In this document: in pieces, positions 32,401 to 44,400 of the stretch
Layout: the number at the start of each line of letters is the position of its first letter
Position numbering within the stretch: the first letter of the stretch is position 1
Assembly (NCBI GenBank): GCA_949987705.1
Contig: OX465283.1
Coordinates: forward strand, 71,805,720 to 71,869,719
Source of the DNA: Thereva unica
Taxonomy: Eukaryota > Arthropoda > Insecta > Diptera > Therevidae
Direction of reading: 5' to 3'
Length of the DNA: 64,000 nucleotides
The notes under the pieces: generated by a model
The model's database searches: none
What the model saw: only the letters and a program-made list of their open reading frames with translations
Told to the model about the DNA's origin: nothing
Made by a program: the position numbers and the translations under genes

Positions 32401-35400
32401 GGAAGTCGGCTGGAGTAAGAGAATGGTTCTAAGCGGATCCTGTTACCAGGGAGATGCATATAGTCGATCTGCTAGGTTGTTAGGGAACAGGATTATATGA
32501 TAATTTTTATCTAGGCTAATGGCATTGTGTTGTGTTGAAAAAAAACTAAAGGTTTAAAGCCAAAGTGTCCACTATATAGTTTTTTTCGGTAGAGTGTAGA
32601 GCTCTGTACACTACAGCGCTACAGCGTGAAAAGAAAACAAAACGCTGGAAAGCACCGGGGATTATTGAATGAGCTCACGGAAGAAGATCCATCTACATAC
32701 CAAAATTTACTGTGCATGTCGTATTCGAATATCAAGGTGTTACTGGAAATGTATTTGTTACTGCAATGGTTGTACAAAAATTCGAAGCACACGCAAATGA
32801 GAATGAGAGAAAATCTCTATCAAACTTGCTTGATAGAGAGCATAGAGAGCACAGTTGAGTGGTTGTAATGGTAGCAAATTGTTGCTTACGAAAATTTATT
32901 TTTGATAGAATGAAGGACTAAAGGCTGTATCAGATCCAACTTTTTGAGCAGCGCACAGTGGTCAAAAACGGTAAAAAGTTGGCCAAAAGTCGAAAAATGA
33001 ACATTTTTATTTGGGTTTTTTTTCCCTAGACTCTTAGATTGGTAGTGCTAGCATACCGTGAGACCGCTAAGAGGGTCCGGAATGCTTAACCAGTCTCCGA
33101 AAACCACTCGCAAAGTGGCCGTTGAGCGTGACGCTCAGAGCGATCTCATTGTAGTCTTTGCAAGAGTTTCAAACAAAGTGACGTAAAACTTTCAAAAATT
33201 GGGCAAAATCAATTCTGTAAAATGGATTCTTCACCTGAACGTAAGTGCAATTATATATAATTAATGAAAAATCTTTTTTATTTTTCTTAGTTATAGTACG
33301 GCTAAAGTAAAGTTACTCGTTTTTTAAAGTTGGAATTCAAAAAATTTTTAACAAATGTAGTGATACAAACTGTGCTTCAACTTGCTTTAGCATAACATTT
33401 TTTTTAAACTGTTTTTTGATCCCTTGGTTAAAACATATTAAAAAATTAACGGCGACTTTTTGCGACTTTTTAATCTGTAGCACTTTTTCTGCAAGAATAC
33501 GCATTGCCCATTACTATAACTTTAACCTTTTAGCTTCATTATTTACAATAAAAATTCAGCAAGCAAAATCAAAATTTTTAGATTTTTGATAGGTGGAGCT
33601 TCCAGGTTGGCAAGTTAGGTTTAGCAGTGAACATCAGCGCTCTTTGCACTCAAAAACTGAAAATGAAATGGTGTTTGCAAGCTGGTTGACAACAAGTTGA
33701 AGCGTGGGTACATTTTCTGTTGACAACAGGTTAACAACCCAAGTTGATCGCCTGTAGGCAGCTTTATGTCCGCTCTGTTTAAAGTGATAGTGCCCTTTAA
33801 GGCAAAGGGTCTTATAAGATCTTTAGGCCTGCCTAAGACCTGGGGCTCATTCCCAATAGGGTAGCTTTAGTCTCTTAATCCACTCCTTGATCAGAGACTT
33901 GGAGGTGGAGCATGAGGTGCCACAGAAGGGTTCTGGGCCCTGGACCCACGTCTCAGACCCCTTCCTCGCGAGGCTGTCTGCAGCCTTATTCTTCTCGATA
34001 CCCCAGTGATACCGGGGAACCAGCGGAGCTGGGTCAATATGTATCTACACAGATGGCTCTAAAATTGGGAACAGCGTTGGTTGTGGTATCTTCTCCGAGG
34101 TATTGAATACAGATACCTTTCTTGGTCTACCCAACCATTGCAGCGTATTCCAGGCGGAAGTCACTGCGATTTGGGAGGCTCTTCTTCTTTGATCCGTTAG
34201 CTGGCGGTCCGATCGGGACGTTTCTGCAACGGATACGCTGCTGTCTGTGCCGCTGGGTCTCGAACTCTATTCACGATTCTGACGTTCTGAATTTTCTGTT
34301 TTAAAGATTTATAATACTCGTATCCACTTATTTGCGACTTGTAAAGATCCTCAGACGTTCAATAAATCCTTTGTTGGACTACATGGTTAATATTCTCAGG
34401 AGTGATTTCCTTACAAGTTCTTAATTAAAATTTTATTTTTTTTATTAAAAAAAGGTCGATAAATTCGAAATCAGCGACCCGAAAAACCCCCGTATACCAA
34501 GTTTTGTAACGTATCCTTCAATCGTCTTCGCAGCAACATGTTATCCTTCACTACTTTTAGTCGCCATTTTGAAGCCGCCATCTTGTTTACGAAAAAATGG
34601 ACACTAAATTCGTAATCAGGGACCCCAAAACCCCCGTATACCAAGCTTAATAGCAATTGAAGGATATTTCACTACTTTTAGTCGCCATTTTGAAGCCGCC
34701 ATTTTGTTTATGAAAAAATGGACACTAAATTCGTAATCAGCGACCCCAAAAACCCCCATATACCAAGTTTTGTAGCATTTGAAGGATATTTAACTACTTT
34801 TGGTCGCCATTTTGAAGCCGCCATCTTGTTTATGGAAAAATGGACACCAAATTCGTGATCACCGACCCCAAAAACCCCCGTATACCAAATTTCAAATTAA
34901 TTGGTTAATGTTAAAGACTTTTGGCCAGCTTTTCGGCCTTTTGCCCCACTGTGCAGCGGCAGAAGCAGAGGAAATAGCAGAATTCTGCCTGCTGAATCAG
35001 ATCCACGTAAAGCAGCAGCAGCGGCAGACTTTTAATTTTTTATCAAGATATTTCAAAAATAACAAAAAATAACATTTTTTCTGAATCATATCTGTGTATA
35101 TACATAAATAGATACAAAAAACCACCCTAAAATATCCATTTGTCATTTAAAAACAACTTGCCAAGTAACAACTGTTTGAAATGTCAAAAAATTCTGCTTT
35201 GCAAAGCAGCAAAATTAGGATTTGAGATGAAAAAGCAGCGGCAGAACTCTTTGCTGCTTTTCTTGTCACGTGACCAGTGTAAGCCAATAGAAACAATTCT
35301 CTGCCGACGGTTCTGCTTCTCTGCTTTGGATCTGATAGAGCCTTAAGGCTCTATGATGGAGTAACGGCAGGCAATTCATCTTGCCTCGCAATTTGCAGTT

Positions 35401-38400
35401 ACAGGAACCTTCCCGACACACCTAAGTAGTCCGCGTGCGCCCGTTAATCGCGTGCGATGGGAACACTAACTACCAGGCAAATGGTTCTGCATTAAGATAG
35501 GTGGTACCTCTGGGTGATTTTTTTGAAATTCTTTTGTGCATTTTTTTTTGTTGTTGTAGGCGAATCTCAGGTTGTCCACTTGGGCAACCAACCCAAGCCT
35601 CACGCAACAACACATATCTTAGTAATAAAAATCGGAGCAAATATGAATGTTTTCTTCGAGTCTCTAATGGGGCCCATCCACAGGCCAACTGGTTGCCCAA
35701 ACTGAGTTGTGCAAAGAGTTGGTGTTTTGCCACAAACGCTTCAACTGAGTTGATACTTCAACTGTCAATTCAGTATTTTATAGGCAATTTGAACGTTAAA
35801 TAAAATTGTAGAAAGCCTGCGATTAAGTTTTATGATTATAAAAAATGGGTAGTAATGATTTTTTATATTAATTATAAATTTTTTAATTATTAATATAAAT
35901 ATTTGTATGTTTTTAAAATATAAATTAAATCCTAAACATATAAATTATGAAAATAATTTAAAATTATGTGAACTTTCATAATTTAAATTAAAAATTATGC
36001 AATACAATGAAAATATAAACTTGCAAAAAAATATAATTTTCGAATTCATGCAAATTATGAATGCAAGTAGTTTGCCAAACTGCAACATACACAGCGCGAC
36101 TAGTTGCCCAAACTCTAGGCCCCGCTCCCATAAAATTAAAAGATTTTGATTTATCCCAACTGCAACCCCAACTGTCAAATCAGTTTGCCAACTGCCCCAT
36201 ACACGCTGCGATTCAGTGCCAACACAACTCAGTTTGGGCAACTAGTTGGCCTGTGGATGGGCCCCATTAGAAGTAATTTTGAGTTAAAATCTTTGACTAA
36301 TTGCTAATAGGAAAGGGTTAAATTTGAGGCAAATATGTTTCTATTATTATTTTATACAATTTTGTTTAAAGACTCACCTGTGGCACTAGTAGTAGAATCA
36401 TAATGAGCCGCATTACGATGTAACCCCAGTTGCCGGTGATGCCTGCGTTTTCTTTTGCGATGATAGAGTGTGCATAGGAGACAGATTAGGAACGAGCCGG
36501 CGGCTATGCTGCAAATGATTAGAACGCCGTGATCCTCTTTGGGAGCTTCCATGATACCTTTTTTGTTGTCGATGTCAATATCACCCGCATCATATCCGAG
36601 CATAGTTGATTTTATTAAGGTGTTGTGTGTAACGAGTGAAAGTGCGGGATGTTTTGATCAGTTTTTAGTTAAAAACATGAATGAAACAGAGAAAATGCAA
36701 ATTAATCCATATTCAAGACCTTTTCACTAAATTAAATTTATTTATATTAATTATCTTTTTTTTTAAATTCGAAAAAAATTTGTTTTTTTGTTATATATTG
36801 TTATGAGCACGTGTAAGATGAATTTTCTTTGTTATTTAATATTAATTGATTTTAAATATTTTTTTTTGAATCATATTTATTTATTGTTAAACATTGATTA
36901 ATTTATCAACAACAAAAAAATGAAAATTTTTGTTTGCAAAAGCGTTTTCTTTCTATGTTTTTTTCTAATTGTACTAAAATGTTCTAAAAAACAATAATTT
37001 TCATTTTTTTATGTAAAAAAAAACATCAGAAAATAACAAACGCTATGAGTTTTATGCATTTAATTGCCTCAGTAAATTTCAAGCAAGTAATAAGGATACA
37101 ACTCCCAAAAGCTACTACGTTTCCATTGTTTACACACTACTGATGCACACTATTCGACATCATAGTTGTAAAATGTTGAAAAATACAAGATGACAAAACT
37201 TAGTGAGACTCCTAATGATTTTGTGTGATATTTGTGATAAAGAATTATTAAACGAGTTTTAATTGGACAGTGATTCGTTTTTCATTAAGTAATAATCATT
37301 ATTTTCCACATTCGATTTTTATTTGGTTGTGTAAATTTATAACTACAAGCTATTGGTACTAATAATATTTTGTGGTGTGAAAGACATGTTTTGTAAGGTG
37401 CTGCTAGTATGGTATTTTTTAGAACTTTTGTGCGATTAACAGAGTGCGTCTTTTGGCTTTCACATTAATCGAACTCACCTACCTTATAAATCTTACTTGG
37501 ACAATTTTTGATTAAGCTAAGAAAGTTACGAAGCATCTCTCTAAAACTGAATTTAGCTGATAAGAAAACGCAAAGTTGCAGTTTAGAACATAAGAACCCA
37601 ATGGATCGAATATATTGATATTTGACCAGAAATGAATCAATAGCTGCTTTCCTTTTCTGCTGATTTCTACTATTTTTTACTCGTGAGTACTTGCAAATAT
37701 TCTTGCTTTAACATATGAGTAGATAACACTTGTAGTTGCCCTAGTGAAATCCGGTAGAGAAAATCTCCCATTTGGAGTCTATTGTGAACTAATTTTCACT
37801 TACTGAGAAGCGAATAGATGGGTTTTGATGATTGTTTTGAGCTTTTTTGATATAAAAACGTCTTTACATAAACAACGGGAAAAATGGACCCACTGTTGTA
37901 GCACTTTCTTATTTATCTTAAAATGAATATCCGAATAACCGCAATATTTTATTCTAGGGCACCATTATTCTAATGAATCAAATAAGAAAGTTAAAGCGGT
38001 TCGAAAAGTCCAAGAATTACCGTCGCTTAGTAATGTAATTAGTTATAAGCCTCTGGTTGGAGGCTTCGAGTTCGCTTAAGGCAATCACATGATAGTCCGG
38101 TTAAGTAGTCACGGCCTCGTTAGGTCAACAACGAGATGCCACATACAAAAAAAAAGATAAAAATAAAAATGTTTGTGTCTTGATCATTCTCGTTACCTAC
38201 GACTAAATACTTTGGACTTGATAATGGACTCTTGTATTTGCCTAACGGTTGGACAAATTGAATAGTTTCCACAAAATGGAACGCCGTGTAAGTTATATAA
38301 CCTGTTCACGGTCGGTATTTCAAGCTAGAAATGGACGTTCTTTAAATCGAGAGTATATGGAAGCCCATCCAGGCTTCGCTCATTATGTTTTGGAGCGGAT

Positions 38401-41400
38401 CAACATAGGAGAGGTCAGTTAAACATGTTCATTTAATTGTCATAATACTTATAGGTACCTTTGCTGTAGCTATCCGCTTATTTCTGAATCCGAGTGTCTT
38501 TGCAAGTAATTGTGTGTATGTGAATGTATCTGATAGCTGCCAGGTAACACGTATTTCTGCATTATAACTATTTAACTAATATGAGAATGCACACTGCATT
38601 TGATCAAAGGACTTTGTACTGGGTTATTCAAGATCAGCAATTGTTCCTTTTTATTTTTTTAGGCCTCCCTTTATGAAAACCAATACATGTGCTATTGCTG
38701 TTGGGTGGCAGCAAATCACTAAGAAGCCAGACACGAAGAACAAAAACGGATACAAAACGAAGAACAGCAAGATGAGCAAGTAAATGATGAGCGATTGCGC
38801 CCTACTATAGTACCAACTTGCAAACGATTAGCAAAAACCTCTCGTCGATGCTTATTTATGTCTTAATGAAGATCATCACAGAGTATCCCATTTCATTAAA
38901 ATACACTAATTGACAGAACATAGAATATATGTTCCTCAGGATGCACAAATATGTCAATACCACACGCGTTCAAATGAATGGAGCGAATTATATGATTCTG
39001 CTGAAATCGTATTTACACCAAATCAATTGAAAGATGTCATTGATACTTTGAGAGACGCTTACAACCAAAAATCTGGTACAGATTTTTATAGCATGGAGTC
39101 TATTTCTCCCAATGAAATATAATATCGAACGGGATTGACGCACGCACGAACAATTCGCAATTATTCTGCAAGAGATGCCATCTCTAATGGAACGTTCAAA
39201 AACTGTGTTAAGCCAAATGGCAGAATTTCGTGCCATTTAAAGGTCAGTAGAAGAACACTGGAGCCTTATTTTAAACTAACAGGTGACTGTTTATCCAGAG
39301 AGTTTGTTTTGCGGCATCTCGGTTACAACCACATAAGCCGCGATGAGATTATAGCACACAATTTGACTGTTCCATCAGCATTATTTGGACAAACCGTAGA
39401 CCCAAAAGCCATAATACTGTTTGACGGAACTTATATCTACATAGAGAAAAGTAAAAACTTCTTCTTCCCGAAACGAACGTTTAGCCTACATAAATATAAA
39501 AACTTATGAAAGCTATTCCTATTGGTCTGCTCGGATGGTTATATTATAGACATCTTTGGGCCCTATGCCGCAACTACCTCAGACGCCCAAATAATGGCTC
39601 AAATAATGAACAATGAAATATTTCCCATTCATTACCTTCTACATGAAAGCGACACACTTATATTGGATATAGGTTTCAAGCCATTGAAGCCTGTGGTTAT
39701 GAGCCACATATGCCACCAATGCGCTGTTGAATGCACTTATGTATAATACTTACGTCGCCGCCTTTGCCGAATGAATACATAGCCGGATGAATAACGGCAA
39801 TACATTGGCCAACTACAATAGCTCAACAAAACATAAGCCGCCAGATAGCGTAGTTTGGGACATTAACGGATGAGTCAATAAATGTGCCGTTCCCAATACT
39901 CACAGATGAAGACATAATTTTATTCAGCTTGGGAACATGCCATTTCCATGCACGTTCTTACGTTAGCGAACACTTGCGAGGTGGGGTTTATAACATACAG
40001 ATATATGTATGTAACTCCAAGTCAAAGGATGAATGGAATAGCAACGGGCAACGCACACTAAATGAGAGGTCCTATTTTATCCCGATATTAGGTCAAATAC
40101 GACATATTATACCTATGTATATATTGATCAATTCCAATGCTCAGGGAAATAATGCTATGATTTTGGAATACCGAACCTAACCTAAAAAATCCCGGAGAGT
40201 GTAAAAAACGCTTTTAAAAACGTGACCTCGGATCGAAAAAAAATCAAAGTATAAAGTTGTAGCTGTTCAAATTATCTTTCGATTGATGTGTATTGAGTTA
40301 TAGCACAAAACATAGAGAAAAATGAGAAAAGCTGTCGAAAATCATGTTTTTTTAATTTGTTAATAACCTTTGTTTTACGTCACTTACATATTTGTTATTT
40401 GGTACAAATATTGATTCTTAATGGCTGAAATAATGGTGTTATTTTTATTGCGAAATAGTGAACAGTTTCCTTGAAATTTCACATTTGGAAAAAAAGGCGT
40501 TCTTGTAAAAACGTTCCTCTTGGTCCATGGATTTCGCTAGATCAACGTTCGAGAGCTTAAAATTTTCTTCAAAGATTGTACTATCATGTACAAGTAAACA
40601 AAGTCGATTTAAAATGCTTACAATGCTCAAAATGGCCCCCAAAAATATATTAATAATAAAAAACAGACTCAGAAAGTCAGTTTTTTCAACCAAACCTATG
40701 TTGGTTTGAGATAAGGGTGAGGGATCCTTTGCGCAGTCAGTCTTACAAAAACTCTTTAGTACGATGTCAAATTACTCACCTTGACAGCAATGCATTTTAC
40801 ATGGACGATTCTGTGGTCAGTGTCAATAAAGGCGAGACAGCATACCATCCATGAATATCCATGAATATCCGCTAGTGGAACATTAACGATCTTCAGGATT
40901 TTCAGAAAGGTTCAAAGGTGCAGCCTATCCAGCTAATCAGGAGGTTTAAGGTGTGAAATGGACATGCGATAATGATGAACGTATTACTCAATTTGCAAAG
41001 TTATTCGAGTTATCAAAAACTCCAACAAAACGCACCGTTCTTAGTTTTATAGCGAGTAGTTATGATCCACTTGACGTTTTTGGACCATTCATCGTCAGTT
41101 TCAAGAGTTTTGGAAACTCCGGCAAGATTTGGATGAAACATTAACGCCTCATTTTCAAAAAGTTTGGAATGAGATTGTTAAACAGGTTGTGAGTGAGGAG
41201 GAAGATATTGTCTTACTAGCACTGAATTCATAAATGTTCAGCTATACCTCTTTGCAGACGCGCCTCTGCGGGTCCAGTCTATGGCAAGCTTACGAAGGGA
41301 GACTTAGAAACTAAGAAGTTTTACTTCATGATCTTAACGTGCGCTGTCATTCACGCTCTCCATTTGGAGTTGGTTCCAAGTCTAAATACTAAAGACTGTA

Positions 41401-44400
41401 TACTTGCACTTTGACGCTTTTTGCAAGAAGCAGTAATCTTTAAACGTGCTTCCACTGAATTTATATCATTAGGATCTGTCATTGAGTCAAGTTTTCTACA
41501 AGATTTTGTGAGTAAAGAAGGCATACAATAGGACTTCATAACTGAAGGAGCGGAATGGTGGGATGGTTTTTGGGAACGCCTTGTTAAGGTGGTTAAGGAC
41601 GTTCTTAAAATTACTATCGGAAAGGCAGTGGTCACTAAGAAGCAGCTGGAAGCAGCCCTTGCGAAGCGGAAGCAATGGTGAACGCAAGACCACTAACTTA
41701 TGTCAGCGACGATCCAGAGGACCTTTCACCTTTAACCCCCAGCAAGTTTTTAATAGGAAATTATTTACAAAATTCACTCAGTGAAAGGGAGGAACCAGTC
41801 GAGGCTGACATGCATGGAAAATTCGTCTTCGTTTAACGAATAAATTCACGAAGCGTTTTAAGACCGAATATCTTCAGAGTTTGCGATTAGCCCATAACGG
41901 CAAAACGTCATTTTCAACATTATCAAGGAAGGAGCTGTAGTACATATTGATGCACGACAATTTGACTCCAAGAACTTTTATGGTAATTAGCGGTGGTACT
42001 TAATACATATCCAGGTCGTGGTGGCAGAGTGAGAGCCTATGAAATCCGATTTCACAATGGATTTGTTTCACAAAGAGCTATTCAACATCTTTACCCCCTG
42101 AAACTTCACCGCCCGGCCGGAGGATGTTCAAAATATTTCTTAATACTTCTTATTTGTCACACTGAGCAACACTAATAATTAAAGCTACTGTTTTAAGTGA
42201 AAGCGGCAGTACATTCTCGAACTTTGTAGGGAAAGGGCGTTCCAAGATTAAACTAGTGGGATGTTGTACCTAGAGACTAGCCCCTAATTACGCTTTTTCA
42301 TGATATTCTTTCTGTTGAATAACCCTTCAGACTGGATGACCATAAAATATCAAGAAAATGATATTTTTTCACTTTTAACTAAGTAAATGTTTATGTTCTC
42401 CTGAGTATCATTATTAAATAATATAATTTAGTGATAGATTCAAAACATGTTGCACCGAAGTGAAAAAAATAAATTATATTTTACCATTGCGCGGCCGAGG
42501 ATTGAACTTGGGTTCCCCAGGATAGGATTCCAGCGAGTTAGCTCTAGGCTTCCGATATATGTACTTAATTAGAAATCTATTTTGTGTCGTTAAATATACT
42601 TCCAGTTGGAGTTTCCAGACCATTTTTTCAGTCTTAGATCTCTTGATCAAGAGCTACAATTTGAGATATCGCCCAAGTCAGTAGCGACAGTACTTTCAGA
42701 GATGAAAGAAGGTCACAGACGGACAGACAGACAGAGCCTCTGTATAACTTTTTTTTGAAAAAGCTAAAATTCACTATTCAATAAAGAACGGAACAATAAT
42801 ATTTGTATTTTTATAATTACTTTTTAATTCGCTCTCCAGGGTTTTATCGAGTTTATTTCACACCCTCTAAATAACTGAAATAAATAATTTTGATCCAAAT
42901 TGCTTCGTAGTTTTGTGGTGTTTTCCAGTCAATTAGTTAATTTTAGGCAGGGCAAAGTCTGCAACATCAGCTGGTATTTTAATAAAATGAAAACCTTAAC
43001 ACTTAAAACTATTACTATGTGTTTTTGGAAAATAATGTGCTAAAAATTGGTCAGCGCTTTGTTAATAGCTCGAATCACTGTACAATTAATAATTCATTAC
43101 TTATTTAATAAGAAATGTAAAAAACACTTTAAACTATCATAAAAACACTAAAAACTCTTTTACATCTATCTTATCTATACTTGGCAAAAACGTTTGAATT
43201 AACGATATTAAAAAAAGAATCTTTTGAAACTCACTTGTGGTACAAAAACAACGTTTGAGGCGTTTTTTATTTGAATTTAATTAATTTGGACTCGTTTGTT
43301 AAGTTTCGACGCATGCAAATTATTATTTTTACTTTCTTTACTTGTTTAAAAAGTTTATTTATCTGCATTCAACGTAAGTAAATGTTTTTAGTAATAATAA
43401 ATAAAAAGGGATTTTAGCAGAGGAATATGATTGGGTTTTTTTAAAATAAATTATTCAAAATAAAAATGTTTGGAATCCATCATTCAAAAGTGTTGCGGAA
43501 GGATAAATACACATTTTTTAATAGGGCTTTTATCTGGCCTTTTGATTACATTCATATTATACTACTACTCATATGCAGTAACAGTTCTGAATGATGAATC
43601 CATATTTAAGCAATTTTTTTATCATTTTGGAGGAAAATTAAATAAAATCAGTTTTAAATACAGAAAAGCTTTGTAACATAGGAAAGATAATCAAAATAGT
43701 GCGAAGAATGCGGTCGCCCAAAGTGCTAGCACCAGGAGTTGCTTAATTGGCAACAAAACTCCACTGCCGTCACCTGATTACGGGCATCAGAGAAATGAAA
43801 ATAAAAAAGAGAAAAGAGAAAGATGTAATATCAACCATAACAGAATTAGTTTTAAGTAGAAGTTAATATTTAGATTAAATTTTCTTTATGGGCAATTTCT
43901 TTCCGTCTTAAATTCAAATAATTCCAAATTTTTATTCGTGTTAAGCTTATGTGAAATTAAATATTATTGATTTTATGAAAATATTGCAAAATAAAACATA
44001 ATTATAAATCATTTGCAGAAGTCATTTGAAACCAAGTATTTTGTCTCTATTTGTGGAATTGGCACAATTGGATAAAGACGAACACATCAAGGATTAGATC
44101 TATAAAACTCTAGAAAGATATTTTAACATGAAGATTGCAGTGGGGTATTTCAATGCAAAAATTGGAAAAAAGAAAAGTCTACTACAACGATGATGAGACT
44201 AAATTAGTAGATTTTGCGCGAGATGAAATAAAAGACCGTAACTCCATAAAATATTATTTATATAGACATCCATCACAAAAATAAAGAAACTAGACTCTTT
44301 TATAAAGAAGTTAACATGGTTAAGAAAGGGTGCAAACCTTGGGGCACAGAAAAATAGAAGTAGTACTTCCAAGTGTAGCTCAAAAAGAAGAAGGAGCAAC

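Larger units (their letters stand above)
32954..34953. mobile_element. Non-autonomous Transib element, 2000 bp, with 5-bp duplication CAGCG
   Basis: The left end CACAGTGGTCAAAAACGG and the complement of the right end (CACAGTGGGGCAAAAGGCC) form a ~40-bp imperfect inverted repeat; both continue to GGCCAAAAGTC. Exact CAGCG copies flank it (32949-32953, 34954-34958); 5-bp GC-rich duplications are the Transib hallmark. It has no transposase but contains a LINE RNase H fragment and a 121-bp tandem array. Confidence 0.85.
32922..35343. mobile_element. MITE with AGGCTSTATCAGATCC termini and TAA duplication, split by a Transib element
   Basis: AGGCTGTATCAGATCCAA at the left matches the complement of the right end (AGGCTCTATCAGATCCAA), with TAA at 32919-32921 and 35344-35346. 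Without the inserted 2000-bp element and its duplication it is about 417 bp. The motif GCAGCGGCAGA and its complement recur near both ends. The TWA duplication suggests PIF/Harbinger. Confidence 0.8.

Noticed and set aside
34453..34925. Tandem units as a CRISPR array
   Set aside because: Units are contiguous at 121-122 bp without constant-repeat/variable-spacer alternation, and lie in a transposon.
35665..36269. Perfect TWA duplication for the 599-bp MITE
   Set aside because: Flanks read TAA and TTA, reverse complements rather than direct copies, so a duplication is not demonstrated.
38040..38110. tRNA gene near the AAGCCTCTGGTTGGAGGCTT hairpin
   Set aside because: One stem only; no proper acceptor or T stem could be formed.
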